Position numbers and translations under genes: made by a program | The notes under the pieces: generated by a model | Seen by the model: only the letters and a program-made list of their open reading frames with translations | Database searches by the model: none | What the model was told of the DNA's origin: nothing | Part shown: positions 43,751 through 53,299 of the stretch, piece by piece | Layout: each line of letters opens with the position of its first letter | How positions within the stretch are numbered: the stretch's first letter is position 1 | Origin: Shiella aurantiaca | Lineage (GTDB): Bacteria > Bacteroidota > Bacteroidia > Cytophagales > Cyclobacteriaceae | Assembly: GCA_030412945.1 (NCBI GenBank) | Contig: JAUHJS010000002.1 | Coordinates: 504,504-568,503 of the forward strand | Reading direction: 5' to 3' | Length of the DNA: 64,000 nucleotides

Positions 43751-45061
43751 TTGAAGAAAGTACTCCTTATTACCTATTACTGGCCACCGAGTGGAGGCGT
43801 TGGGGTGCAGCGCTGGTTGAAGTTTATCAAGTACTTGCCGGAATTTGGCTGGGAACCCATGGTATACACGCCCGAAAATCCGGATTTTTCTATTCGCGAT
43901 GAGCAATTGCTGCAAGAGGTTTCGCCCGATTTAGAAGTGCTTAAATTGCCGATTTGGGAGCCTTTTTCTCTGTTCAATCAGCTTACTGGGAATAAAAACA
44001 AAGACAATATCAAGCAAGGCGTGGTGCTGGAAAAGGCCAAAATGGGCTGGAAAGAAAAACTCAGCATCTGGATTCGCGGCAATATCTTCATCCCCGATCC
44101 TCGGGTGTTTTGGCTGCGCCCTTCGGTACGTTTTCTGGAAGATATCATTCAATCTAATGGCATTCAGGCGGTGATCACCACCGGCCCGCCCCATAGCATG
44201 CATTTGATTGGTCGTGCCCTAAAAAGACGCACGGGTGTAGTGTGGTTGGCCGATTTCCGCGATCCTTGGAGCGAGTGGGATTTGCTCGATAAATTATTTG
44301 TAGGGAAGCTGGCACGAGGAATTCACCAGCGGCTGGAGCGCAGTGTGCTGAAAGAAGCCGATGCAGTAAGTACTGTAACGAAGCAATTGACCGAGGCTTT
44401 GCAGAAATTGGGCGGTAAGCGAGTAGACCACCTTACTAATGGGGTAGACATTGATGGGATTCAAGATAGTATTCAGAGGGTAGACTCACCTGAGAAGTTC
44501 AGCATTTGCTACTTTGGTTTGCTCAATGAAATGCGCAATCCTCCGGAACTTTGGGAGGCAATAGAGGAGCTTTTAAAGGAGAACCCTGAGTGGAAAAAGG
44601 ATTGGAGTTTACTTATTGGAGGAATAGTGAGCGAGTCGATTTTGGCACGCTTGCAGCAATCGGACACCTTGCGAACGGTACTCGATTACCGTGGCTATAT
44701 GGCCCACAGCGAAGTGATGCAGGAGTCTGCCAAAAGTGCTATTCAGCTGCTTTTGCTTAACAATACAGAAAATGCCCGCTGGATTATCCCGGTTAAGCTT
44801 TACGAATACTTGGCCACCGGAAGGCCTATCCTGATGCTAGGGCCAGAGGCCAGTGATGCGGGGGATGTATTACGAAATCTTGATGCGGGTCAGGTAATAG
44901 CGCGCGGACAAAAAGAGACATTGAAAAAGTACCTGAGCCAATGTTATCAAAACTATTTAAGCGGTAACTTGCCTGCCAAATCGTTTGATTTGACCCCTTA
45001 TTCCCGAAAACATACTACCCGCCAATTGGCGGAGTTATTAGATAACTTGATTCATGAGTAA
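43751..45061 (+). CDS. Glycosyltransferase, GT4-like
   Basis: 436 residues from a TTG start: a stop lies in frame at 43742, and the protein begins in the usual way (MKKVLLITYYWPPSGGVGVQ). GT-B fold: an N-terminal half that binds acceptor and a C-terminal half for the sugar nucleotide. The region WIIPVKLYEYLATGRPIL holds the conserved Glu motif of family 4 (E in KLYEYLATG). It should add a sugar during synthesis of a surface polysaccharide. It overlaps the next gene by 8 bp and is the first gene of this four-gene unit. Confidence 0.9.
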   Translation: MKKVLLITYYWPPSGGVGVQRWLKFIKYLPEFGWEPMVYTPENPDFSIRDEQLLQEVSPDLEVLKLPIWEPFSLFNQLTGNKNKDNIKQGVVLEKAKMGWKEKLSIWIRGNIFIPDPRVFWLRPSVRFLEDIIQSNGIQAVITTGPPHSMHLIGRALKRRTGVVWLADFRDPWSEWDLLDKLFVGKLARGIHQRLERSVLKEADAVSTVTKQLTEALQKLGGKRVDHLTNGVDIDGIQDSIQRVDSPEKFSICYFGLLNEMRNPPELWEAIEELLKENPEWKKDWSLLIGGIVSESILARLQQSDTLRTVLDYRGYMAHSEVMQESAKSAIQLLLLNNTENARWIIPVKLYEYLATGRPILMLGPEASDAGDVLRNLDAGQVIARGQKETLKKYLSQCYQNYLSGNLPAKSFDLTPYSRKHTTRQLAELLDNLIHE

Positions 45062-46067
45062 ACCCGTAACTTTTGCCATCGCTGGCTGCGGAAGCATAGG
45101 CAAACGCCACGTAGCCGTGGTAGATGCTGACCCTAAAACCGGCCTAGAATCTATCTGCGATGTGGATGTGGCCAAGGTGCAGCAACTTTCTGCCCTGTAT
45201 CATCAGGTGCCTTTTTATACGAATTTTTCAGAGCAGCTAAAGCATACCACGGCCGATATTGTGAGTATTTGTACGCCTCATGCCGAGCATACGCCTATGG
45301 CATTGCAGGCCATAGAGCATGGTAAGCATGTGTTGGTAGAAAAACCCATGGCACTTACCGTGGCCGATTGTAAAAAGATGATTGATGCGGCAAAAGCCCA
45401 TAAGGTAAAGCTGATGGTGGTGAAGCAAAATCGCTTCAATGTGCCTATTAAGCTCACCAAGCAGGTGCTGGATGAAGGACTTCTGGGTAAGATTTATATG
45501 GTGCAATGCCATGTGCTGTGGAATCGCAATCCTGAATATTACACCGAATCAAGCTGGAGAGGGAAAAAGGCTACCGAAGGCGGAGCGCTCTTTACGCAAG
45601 TGAGTCATTTTATCGATTTGCTGATTTGGTGGTTTGGCGATGTGGTGGAGGCGAAATCCATTATTGATACCAAATTGCACGATATCGAGATTGAAGATTG
45701 CGGTAGCTCCACCGTGAATTTCGCTTCTGGGGTGATGGGTACACTCATCTGGACCACTTGCGTGTACAATAAAAATTTTGAAGGGAGCATTACCATTATT
45801 GGAGAAAAAGGAACCATTAAAATCGGTGGGTCTTATTTGAATAAAATTGATTTTTGGGATGTAAAGAGCATGCCACTGCCCAATCAGAATATGTTTGTGG
45901 ATCAGCCCAATATGTATGGCAAGTACCAAGGTACTAGTTCCAATCACGATAAAGTGATTGCCCAAATCGCCAATATGTTTACCAATGAAAAATACCAAGA
46001 GGTGGTAGAAGGCGAGGAGGGAATTAAATCTATTGAGGCCATTGAAAGAATGTATCAATTCCTATGA
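45054..46067 (+). CDS. Gfo/Idh/MocA oxidoreductase, WbpB/WlbA-like
   Basis: 337 residues. N-terminal Rossmann fold with IAGCGSIGKRHV (NAD(P) site) and the family's VEKPMALT segment (Lys is a usual catalytic residue). The next two genes encode a hexapeptide acyltransferase and a PLP aminotransferase, the three-enzyme set WbpB-WbpD-WbpE known for making UDP-2,3-diacetamido-2,3-dideoxy-glucuronic acid from UDP-GlcNAc uronic acid. WbpB oxidises the 3-hydroxyl to a ketone. The assignment rests on family plus gene order. WbpA, the 6-dehydrogenase, is not in this window. Confidence 0.85.
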   Translation: MSKPVTFAIAGCGSIGKRHVAVVDADPKTGLESICDVDVAKVQQLSALYHQVPFYTNFSEQLKHTTADIVSICTPHAEHTPMALQAIEHGKHVLVEKPMALTVADCKKMIDAAKAHKVKLMVVKQNRFNVPIKLTKQVLDEGLLGKIYMVQCHVLWNRNPEYYTESSWRGKKATEGGALFTQVSHFIDLLIWWFGDVVEAKSIIDTKLHDIEIEDCGSSTVNFASGVMGTLIWTTCVYNKNFEGSITIIGEKGTIKIGGSYLNKIDFWDVKSMPLPNQNMFVDQPNMYGKYQGTSSNHDKVIAQIANMFTNEKYQEVVEGEEGIKSIEAIERMYQFL

Positions 46068-46528
46068 AAAATACGCCCGATAGGCTTTTAGCATCCGGAA
46101 TCAAGGATGCACTTTTTGGTGAAGGTGTCACTGTAGTGCAGCCGGTCAATCTCTATGGTTGCGAAATCGGGGATCAGTGTTTCATAGGGCCCTTCGTAGA
46201 AATTCAGCGTTCGGTGAAAATAGGCGCGCGCACCAAGGTGCAGTCGCACAGCTTCATTTGCGAGCTGGTAACCATTGGTAGCGATTGTTTTATTGGTCAT
46301 GGGGTAATGTTTGTGAACGACACCTTTCAAAAAGGCGGTCCGGCCCGAGGCGATAAATCCCTTTGGAAATCTACCCAAATCGGTAATCATGTATCCATTG
46401 GTTCCAATGCTACCATACTTCCTGTCAGCATCTGCGACCACGTGGTGATAGGAGCCGGAGCAGTAGTGACAAAATCCATTCATGAACCGGGCGTGTATGC
46501 CGGAAGTCCGGCTCGAAAAATTAAATAA
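46064..46528 (+). CDS. Hexapeptide-repeat acetyltransferase, WbpD/WlbB-like
   Basis: 154 residues built from left-handed beta-helix repeats (YGCEIGDQCFIGPFVEIQ, then VTIGSDCFIGHGVMF and QIGNHVSIGSNATILPV). The conserved FVNDTF and GAGAVVTKSIHEPGVYAGSPAR end is typical. It should acetylate the 3-amino group of the sugar made by the neighbouring aminotransferase. It overlaps the oxidoreductase by 4 bp (ATGA). Confidence 0.87.
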   Translation: MKNTPDRLLASGIKDALFGEGVTVVQPVNLYGCEIGDQCFIGPFVEIQRSVKIGARTKVQSHSFICELVTIGSDCFIGHGVMFVNDTFQKGGPARGDKSLWKSTQIGNHVSIGSNATILPVSICDHVVIGAGAVVTKSIHEPGVYAGSPARKIK

Positions 46529-46532
46529 GTGT

Positions 46533-47633
46533 ATGCAAATTCCTTTTGTTGATTTAAAAGAGCAGTATCAGTCGCTCAAACCCGCTATCGATGCGGCTAT
46601 TCATCAGTGTTTAGATACCACCAGCTTTGTAGGTGGCCCTTTGGTTGCTACGTTTGAAAAAGCTTTTGCCTCTTACTTGGGCGTAGGGCACTGCATAGGC
46701 TGCGCGAATGGCACCGATTCCCTAGAAATTATCATGAAAGCCCTTGGGATAGGCGCTGGCGATGAAGTAATCGTTCCGGCTTGCAGCTGGATTTCTACTT
46801 CTGAGACCGTTACGGCCGTGGGCGCTAAGGTGGTTTTTGCCGATATCCTTCCTGAATATTATACCATCGATCCTGCTGATATAGAGCGCAAGATTACTGC
46901 GCGCACCAAAGCTATTATTCCGGTGCATTTGTATGGTCTTCCGGCTTCCATGCCCGAGATTGTGGAAATTGCCAATAAAAATGGAATTCATGTGATTGAA
47001 GATTGTGCCCAGTCGCACGGAGCGGCTGTTGAAGGAAAAATGGTAGGCACTTTTGGCATTGCGGCCAGCTTTAGTTTCTATCCCGGAAAGAACTTGGGTG
47101 CTTATGGCGATGCCGGAGCCATGGTAACGAATGATGCGCAATTGGCTCGCACGCTACGAATGATTGCTAACCATGGACAAGAAGGCAAGCACAATCACCA
47201 AATTGAAGGGCGAAACAGCCGATTGGACAGCATGCAAGCGGCCATACTTTCTGTGAAATTGCCGCACTTGCCCGAATGGACTGCCAAAAGACAAGCCAAT
47301 GCCGCTTATTATGAAAAAGCCTTAGGGACGATGGTGCAAACGCCCAAAGCGCCTAAGGGATATTCGCATGTGTACCATGTGTACGAAATTCAAGTGCCTA
47401 ATCGGGAAGAAATGATAAGCAAGCTGGAGCAGGCGGGCATACAAACGGCCATTCATTATCCTACGCCTATGCCTTTTATGCCTGCTTACGCACATTATGG
47501 ACATAAAAGATCGGATTTTCCGGTAGCGGCTGCCCAGATGGACCGCATTTTATCGTTGCCTATGTATCCGGAGCTAAAGCCCGAACAAATAGATTATGTG
47601 GCGGAACAAATCCGAAAATCACTTAAAGCCTAA
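46533..47633 (+). CDS. PLP-dependent sugar aminotransferase, WbpE/WlbC-like
   Basis: 366 residues from ATG 46533, the start that gives the typical MQIPFVDLKEQYQSLKP; the frame opens at 46482. DegT/DnrJ/EryC1 family. The PLP lysine is in SFYPGKNLGAYGDAGAM (about residue 180), with EDCAQSHGA upstream. It should transfer an amino group to the 3-keto sugar, giving the 3-amino form. It ends by overlapping the convergent flippase gene by 15 bp. Confidence 0.9.
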   Translation: MQIPFVDLKEQYQSLKPAIDAAIHQCLDTTSFVGGPLVATFEKAFASYLGVGHCIGCANGTDSLEIIMKALGIGAGDEVIVPACSWISTSETVTAVGAKVVFADILPEYYTIDPADIERKITARTKAIIPVHLYGLPASMPEIVEIANKNGIHVIEDCAQSHGAAVEGKMVGTFGIAASFSFYPGKNLGAYGDAGAMVTNDAQLARTLRMIANHGQEGKHNHQIEGRNSRLDSMQAAILSVKLPHLPEWTAKRQANAAYYEKALGTMVQTPKAPKGYSHVYHVYEIQVPNREEMISKLEQAGIQTAIHYPTPMPFMPAYAHYGHKRSDFPVAAAQMDRILSLPMYPELKPEQIDYVAEQIRKSLKA

Positions 47634-49109
47634 ACGCTGAAAGGCTTTGAGGAAGAGTTGCCGGATTTCGTAAGAAGGATTCAGTCGGTAGATAAAAAGG
47701 GTGTAAAGCAACGTGATTAAGGCTGATTTTATGATAAGATTGGCCAAATGCCACTCGCTGGGGAAAGGTAAAAGGTATACCAAGGCATAAATCGCTATTG
47801 CGCCCAGTACAAGTGGGAAGGTTTTGCTACTGAAGGGATGAATCTGATATTTGAGGTAGATAAAACCAATTTTCAGGGTATTGAAAGCGATAATCGCTAA
47901 GCAGAAAGATAAAGCTGCGCCTTCTAGTCCGTACAGCGGAATGAGGTAGATGTTTAGCCCGATGGTGAAAATAGCCAATGCCGCCACCAACACGATATTG
48001 AACATGTAATACTTGCTCATCACGATAATCTCCCCGTTTACTCCAGCTATCATATCCGCCAGTTTGCCAAGCGCGATAATGATTACTACCCTTTTTCCCG
48101 TTTGGTACACTTCCCCGTTTGGCACAAAATGGTAGAGCGAATCAAGATTGCTAATAATGCCTATAAACAGCAAAAGACCTATCACTGCTTGATGAATGGA
48201 AACCTTTTTGTACAAGCTTTCCACTTCTTTCAAATCATTTTTCAAAAACGACTGCGATATCAAGGGCGTGGTGATTTGCGTAATGCCTCGCTTGGGCATT
48301 TCCAGCACAGTTGCTATAAAAAAAGCGATGGTGTAAATGGCGTTTTCGGCCAAGCCCAAATAGCTCGTGACCATAAAGGAATCGATGCGCGATAGGATAA
48401 GAATACCGCTGCTGCCCAACATGGTGAGGAGAATATAGGAGAAAAAACGCCTTACAAATGGCGTGTCCACAAAATCCCAATGGAAGGAGAAGTGGGTGTT
48501 TTTCTTCATCACAAGATAGAAAAACATAAATAAAAAGCCTGTGGCGTAGGTGATGACCAAAAAGTAGAGTAATCCTTGAAAAGGAATCACTTGAAAGAAA
48601 TACAAAGCGATGCTGATGCTACTGAAAATCCGGAAGAATACCTCTTTCACCAAAGTAGGGATAATCACCTGCAAGTGCGAACGGCAAAAAGCCTCCATTA
48701 TGCTGACCAAGGTGAGCAGTAGGGCGCAAATTAGTAAGAGGCTGAGGTATTGATTTACTTCTTGGGCATTATCGGCAAACAAGCCCATAAACCACGGCTT
48801 AATCAGCATAAATACACCCAAAAATATTCCGAAGAAGATCAATGTAGTGGCCAAAATGAAACTGAAAAACCCTTTTTCTTTATGATGTGCCGGGAAAAAG
48901 CGCAATATACCCTGCGCCAAGCCGATTTGGGCAAAAGGAACCAGCAGCAGGGCTGTATCTTGAATAAAGCGCCACAGTCCTAGTTCGGCCTCGCTCAGCA
49001 CAGCCGGAAACCACCAAAGCATATTCAAATACCCAATGGCCACACCTAAGTAGGAGAGGGTGGTACTTACTATACTTTGACGGATGACGAGGCCCATGGG
49101 CTTATGCAT
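47619..49109 (-). CDS. Polysaccharide flippase (Wzx/MATE-like)
   Basis: 496 residues with about 12-14 membrane helices. The N-terminus GLVIRQSIVSTTLSYLGVAIGYLNMLW is typical of the polysaccharide synthesis/MVF-MOP exporter superfamily. It should flip lipid-linked sugar units across the inner membrane. Its gene overlaps the following glycosyltransferase gene by 8 bp and the convergent aminotransferase gene by 15 bp, which shows tight packing of the locus. Confidence 0.9.
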   Translation of the reverse strand: MHKPMGLVIRQSIVSTTLSYLGVAIGYLNMLWWFPAVLSEAELGLWRFIQDTALLLVPFAQIGLAQGILRFFPAHHKEKGFFSFILATTLIFFGIFLGVFMLIKPWFMGLFADNAQEVNQYLSLLLICALLLTLVSIMEAFCRSHLQVIIPTLVKEVFFRIFSSISIALYFFQVIPFQGLLYFLVITYATGFLFMFFYLVMKKNTHFSFHWDFVDTPFVRRFFSYILLTMLGSSGILILSRIDSFMVTSYLGLAENAIYTIAFFIATVLEMPKRGITQITTPLISQSFLKNDLKEVESLYKKVSIHQAVIGLLLFIGIISNLDSLYHFVPNGEVYQTGKRVVIIIALGKLADMIAGVNGEIIVMSKYYMFNIVLVAALAIFTIGLNIYLIPLYGLEGAALSFCLAIIAFNTLKIGFIYLKYQIHPFSSKTFPLVLGAIAIYALVYLLPFPSEWHLANLIIKSALITLLYTLFIYRLNPSYEIRQLFLKAFQRLGFK

Positions 49110-50313
49110 AAATTTTAACTAGGTCCAAGGCGCTTGTTTCCCAATTGGCACCTTTCTCTTGAGTAGCTTTCAGTCCATTGCTGCCAAGCGAAGCGGCCAA
49201 TTCAGGCGAATTATACAACTGCTGAATCGCTTCTGCCAAGGATTTTGCATTGGACGCTTCAAATACCAGTCCGCTGTGGTACTCGGTAACCGTGCGAGCC
49301 AAAGGAGGGCTGGAGCTCACTAACAAAGGTTTGCCCGTCATCATGGCCTGAAAGAGTTTGTGCGGAATGGTATTGTCGGTATGGCCATTGCGGTGATGCG
49401 GGATTACGTTTACATCAGCCATTTTCATTAAGGAATAGAAGTGTGAGAAAGGTTGATGCCCCTTCAAGAATACCTGCTGCTCTAATCCGTGTAGATGAAC
49501 AATATCTAAAAGCTTCTCTTTTACCGTTTGGGTAGTGCTTCCCGAAATATGCAGTTCAATTTTGGGGAAATCCTTTAAGTATTGAAATGCCTCTACCAAG
49601 GTGTCAACCCCGCGGTGAGGACCCACATTGCCCGTATAAGCTACAATAAATCTCCCTTCTGTATTTCCATAAATATCGGAGAATACGGGTTGATTTAGAA
49701 AGTCCTTGTTTTCAGTATTCGATATGATTTTGATTTTATCAGAAGATAAAGGATGCATGTTGACCAGTCGCTCTTTCATTTCCTCCACCACAGCAATAAT
49801 CACATCGGCTTCCCGGCACGCTTTTGCTTCCCAAGCAATCCACCGTTGGTAATTCAGAAATAGATAGTTTTTTAAGCGGGCAATCGGGTTTTTCTTCCAT
49901 TGAAACCACACCTTGATTGCCTCCGGATAATTCTCGTGCAAGTCGACAATTGAACGCAAACCAAATTTCTTGGCGAGCTTGATTCCAGTGCCTGCCAATG
50001 GTAAATCATGTACATGAACAGCCGCGATGGAATACTCCTTGATGGCTTTTTTGGCTGCGCGATAAAAGATAGGATGAATAAATCGGACAGACATGACTAC
50101 ATCCCAAAATGCTTGCATGTAAAGGGAGTTGCCCGGATTGCATCGAATAACCGTGGCAAAAGGAAGTTTTTCTACTGATGCTTCTTTGGGTGACTTTTTG
50201 GTACAAAGAATAAACACAGTATGCCCCGCTTCAGCAAGTGATTTTGCTTCTTTACTTACTCGGATGTCATCGGGGTAAGGAGCATTCAAAAGCATTAAAA
50301 TGTTCATGCCCAT
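49102..50313 (-). CDS. Glycosyltransferase family 4
   Basis: 403 residues; an in-frame ATG two codons later (50307) is equally good. GT-B fold, C-terminal half with VAYTGNVGPHRGVDTLVEAF, IPHKLFQAMMTGKPLLV (family 4 E/Q motif region) and the LAEAIQQLYNSPE tail. It is expected to add a sugar to the lipid-linked polysaccharide unit. It abuts the methyltransferase stop (1 bp apart) and overlaps the flippase. Confidence 0.92.
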   Translation of the reverse strand: MGMNILMLLNAPYPDDIRVSKEAKSLAEAGHTVFILCTKKSPKEASVEKLPFATVIRCNPGNSLYMQAFWDVVMSVRFIHPIFYRAAKKAIKEYSIAAVHVHDLPLAGTGIKLAKKFGLRSIVDLHENYPEAIKVWFQWKKNPIARLKNYLFLNYQRWIAWEAKACREADVIIAVVEEMKERLVNMHPLSSDKIKIISNTENKDFLNQPVFSDIYGNTEGRFIVAYTGNVGPHRGVDTLVEAFQYLKDFPKIELHISGSTTQTVKEKLLDIVHLHGLEQQVFLKGHQPFSHFYSLMKMADVNVIPHHRNGHTDNTIPHKLFQAMMTGKPLLVSSSPPLARTVTEYHSGLVFEASNAKSLAEAIQQLYNSPELAASLGSNGLKATQEKGANWETSALDLVKIYA

Positions 50314-50877
50314 CTATTTCCTTCTCGCCTCTATAATATAATATCGGTTGGTAAAAGCGCGTAAAAGTGGGCGTATACCGGGAGTGAGGATGGGGTTTTT
50401 CCATTTTTCACTGCGCACGATTTCCCATCCGGCCTTTTCGAGCAGCCAGTCGAACTGCCAATCTTCAAATTCATGGTAATGTTGATCCCAGCGGTCGTTT
50501 TTGTTGCGGTAAGCTTTACTAAACCATAGGCGCAAGGGTACCGAAATGAACAAGCGCTTGGCTTTAATAGCACGCAAGGCACCCATAGGATTGATCAGGT
50601 GTTCGCATACCTCAAAAGAAGTGACCGCATCTACTGAGGCATCGGCTAACACCTCCGGGTTTTCATCAAAATCTTCTCCTTGAGTGTTTTTTACCGTATA
50701 GCCTTTCTCCTGCATGATTTTAGAAAAAGCATTGGGCGTGCCCATATCCAAAATGGAAGCCGGAGCGGGCATCGTTTGAGCGATAAACGCAAGGGTTTTA
50801 TGATATCTGCGCTGGGTGGCCCAGGCGCGTTCTTTTCTTTTTAAAGATGCAATCATTGACAATAAGATATGGCGCAA
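50314..50877 (-). CDS. SAM-dependent methyltransferase
   Basis: 187 residues. A class I fold with the SAM-binding motif SILDMGTPNAFS and the motif III region VDAVTSFEVCEHLINP. No other catalytic signature points to a substrate; the context suggests a sugar or lipid carrier of the polysaccharide locus. It ends 1 bp before the glycosyltransferase start. Confidence 0.85.
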   Translation of the reverse strand: MRHILLSMIASLKRKERAWATQRRYHKTLAFIAQTMPAPASILDMGTPNAFSKIMQEKGYTVKNTQGEDFDENPEVLADASVDAVTSFEVCEHLINPMGALRAIKAKRLFISVPLRLWFSKAYRNKNDRWDQHYHEFEDWQFDWLLEKAGWEIVRSEKWKNPILTPGIRPLLRAFTNRYYIIEARRK

Positions 50878-50906
50878 AACTACATAAACCCTCAGGTTAA
50901 AAAAAA

Positions 50907-51797
50907 TCAGGTGCTGTGTTGCTTTATCCAGTCGACTAGTAGCGGGAAGTGGTCTTGCTCGGCATGCGGACTTGTGAGTATAGATATATGGTCATAGTCG
51001 GCCAAGTGCTCATTCTTCTTTGATAGCAGTATAAAGCGGTCGCTAGGGTTTCCTACTTCTTTCATCAGCCTTTGCACATCGGTAGGGTGACCCAAGTGGT
51101 CATCGGCCTGTCCGGTAAGATAGAGCGTGGGCGCTACTTGTTGGCGGGTAAAAGCCGCTCGGTAATCAAAACCGTCCTCCGGATCTATCCATTTTTGGGT
51201 ATCTCTCACCCAGCTCCGCACTTGCCTATAAAAAATGGCGGGTTCATTATCGCTGCCAAATTTCCATTCAATAGCTGGTAAATATCCATACACACGAGTA
51301 AGAATTTCTCCCAATCCCGACCAAAGTACATCCACCCGCCAGATTTTTGTCAAATGCACCACGCTTATGGAGCGCTTGGTTCCTAAAAATGCCATAGAGC
51401 CTAAAGAAATGGAAGGATGACGCGCCAAAAAAGCCAAAATAAGAACTCCGCCCCATGAGTGGGCCATCCAATGTTGCTTTTGCTTGGGGTGGCGCTCGGC
51501 AATAAATTGGTAGATAACCGGAAGTTCTTGGGTGATGGTTTCGGTTTGGGAGTAGCGCAGGTGCCGAGAAATCGGTGGCGTACTTTTACCACGGCCTTTC
51601 AGGTCGGGGACATACACGCTAAAGCCCATTTTAGCTAAAAATGGAGCTAGACCCTTGCCCGATTTGGAATAGAAGATTTTGCCGTTTTCTATGCTTCCAT
51701 GCACTAAAACCACAGGAATGCCTGCCGGATGTTGAGAGAAATGACGAATATGGAGTTGACCATTTTGAAAAGGAAGGAAGAGCGATTCTTCAATCAT
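50907..51797 (-). CDS. Alpha/beta-hydrolase
   Basis: 296 residues. Oxyanion loop VPVVLVHGSIENG near residue 30, nucleophile elbow MAHSWGG (the first Gly of GxSxG is Ala here, which is common), an acidic residue in YLTGQADDHLG and the final His in KKNEHLADY. No signal peptide. The closest resemblance is to esterases or lipases of the serine hydrolase group, but the substrate cannot be inferred. It lies 29 bp upstream of the methyltransferase, probably in the same operon. Confidence 0.87.
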   Translation of the reverse strand: MIEESLFLPFQNGQLHIRHFSQHPAGIPVVLVHGSIENGKIFYSKSGKGLAPFLAKMGFSVYVPDLKGRGKSTPPISRHLRYSQTETITQELPVIYQFIAERHPKQKQHWMAHSWGGVLILAFLARHPSISLGSMAFLGTKRSISVVHLTKIWRVDVLWSGLGEILTRVYGYLPAIEWKFGSDNEPAIFYRQVRSWVRDTQKWIDPEDGFDYRAAFTRQQVAPTLYLTGQADDHLGHPTDVQRLMKEVGNPSDRFILLSKKNEHLADYDHISILTSPHAEQDHFPLLVDWIKQHST

Positions 51798-51931
51798 AGA
51801 CTGATATTTTTCTTGTACAATTCCAATAATTACTAAGATGTGTGCGTTTGGAGTTTGATAATTAACAAATTTTAAATTTATTTACAGTCGGTTTACCTAA
51901 TTAAAATTTACTCTTAACTTATTAACAAACT

Positions 51932-52414
51932 ATGAAATCATTAAAAATTGCTGCTCTCTTTCTTGCCCTTGTTGTTGTAGGCGCTGCATGTAAGAAAAAA
52001 CCTACACCTACTCCGGAAGATACAGCTGCTCAGGTTCAAGCGAAGGCTTTGGTTGGAACTTGGGAATCGACCTCTATTACAAAAGACGGTGATGCTACAG
52101 TAGGTGAAGTATATCCTGACTTTACGGTAGTATTTACAGCAAGTGCCGATGATGCCGAAAACATTACCGGAACTATTGCTGCTAGTGGAGATATTTTCGA
52201 ATCAACTAATGAGCCTATCTTGGGTTCTGGTACTTGGACATTCGGATCTAACGAAGCTACTCTTGATGTAGATGTGACTGGAAATGTGGATGATATTTCT
52301 GTTTCTTTCAACACAGATAAAACACAGTTGACTTTGAGCTTTACCGTATCTGAGCCTGCAGCCCGTGTAATGGGATTGACAGGTAACTACACTGTAGTAT
52401 TGGCTAAGCAATAA
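51932..52414 (+). CDS. Small secreted lipoprotein of unknown function
   Basis: 160 residues. Lipoprotein signal with lipobox GAAC at Cys20, then a short Pro/Thr linker (KKKPTPTPEDT) and a beta-rich domain with LVGTWESTSITKDGD at the front, like lipocalin-type lipoproteins of Bacteroidota. No further family recognised. A shared terminator follows. Confidence 0.82.
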   Translation: MKSLKIAALFLALVVVGAACKKKPTPTPEDTAAQVQAKALVGTWESTSITKDGDATVGEVYPDFTVVFTASADDAENITGTIAASGDIFESTNEPILGSGTWTFGSNEATLDVDVTGNVDDISVSFNTDKTQLTLSFTVSEPAARVMGLTGNYTVVLAKQ

Positions 52415-52434
52415 GATACTAAAAAGTTCTAATG

Positions 52435-52464
52435 AAAAAGGCTAGAGCAATCTCTAGCCTTTTT
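52435..52464. terminator. Bidirectional terminator between the lipoprotein and pirin genes
   Basis: Perfect 13-bp arms AAAAAGGCTAGAG and CTCTAGCCTTTTT with loop CAAT. Confidence 0.9.
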
Positions 52465-52468
52465 GTTT

Positions 52469-53185
52469 TTATGCTACCGTCATCGGGATATCCATCAAAA
52501 GCAGTTCGGTACCAGGCTTCACTGTGATATCGAAGGCATCCGTTTCGCTTATGCCCAGCGAGTCACGTTTTTGAAGCTTCTGCCCTCCGGCTTCCACTTC
52601 TCCCTCAATCACAAAAAGGAAAGAACCATTTCCCTGCTTTTTCTGCTTATAATGGATTGAGCTTTCTTTATCAAAATTGCCTAGGTAAAACCATGCATCT
52701 TGGTTAAGGCTTAAGTGGCCTTCTCCCTCCACAGGATTAATAATATTTAGCAAAGTGTTACGCTTTTGCTCATCGCTGAATTTCATTTGTCCATAGCGAG
52801 GGGCAATGTTTTTCTTTTTGGGAAATAACCAAATCTGCAATAAGTTGGTAGTTTCGGTTTTGCTGGGATTAAATTCTGAGTGGTACACACCTGTGCCTGC
52901 CGACATAATCTGTACTTCATTCCGGCTGATTACACCTTCACCTCCCGTACTGTCTTTATGAGCCAGCTGGCCAGCTAATGGTATGGAAATGATTTCCATA
53001 TTATCATGCGGATGCGTGCCAAAGCCATTGTCAGGGGCAATTAAGTCATCGTTGAGTACGCGTAAAGTGCCAAAGTGAATCCGCAAAGGATTGTAATAGT
53101 TGGCAAAACTGAAACTGTATTTGGCATTGAGCCAACCCATTTGAGCGGCTCCTCTGTCTTGTGCTTTTGTGAGTATGGTTTTCAT
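52469..53185 (-). CDS. Pirin-family protein
   Basis: 238 residues of bicupin fold. The N-terminal metal site is complete: HPHDNME (two His) and the later VYHSEFN (His and Glu). Pirins are iron proteins, some acting as quercetinases and others as transcription co-regulators; the role here is open. Confidence 0.93.
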   Translation of the reverse strand: MKTILTKAQDRGAAQMGWLNAKYSFSFANYYNPLRIHFGTLRVLNDDLIAPDNGFGTHPHDNMEIISIPLAGQLAHKDSTGGEGVISRNEVQIMSAGTGVYHSEFNPSKTETTNLLQIWLFPKKKNIAPRYGQMKFSDEQKRNTLLNIINPVEGEGHLSLNQDAWFYLGNFDKESSIHYKQKKQGNGSFLFVIEGEVEAGGQKLQKRDSLGISETDAFDITVKPGTELLLMDIPMTVA

Positions 53186-53299
53186 GATTTATTTGTTCAA
53201 ACATTTAATGTATGCACATATACGTTTTGCCTTTGAAAAAGTTTATGAGAAAATAAACTTTTGTATTTTGCTGCCTTTCTTTCAGGTTTACCATTGCAC

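Noticed and set aside
45549-46058. 169-codon minus-strand frame inside the WbpB-like gene
   Set aside because: Shadow of the oxidoreductase gene. It has the His/Asn-rich composition usual for reverse frames in this genome.
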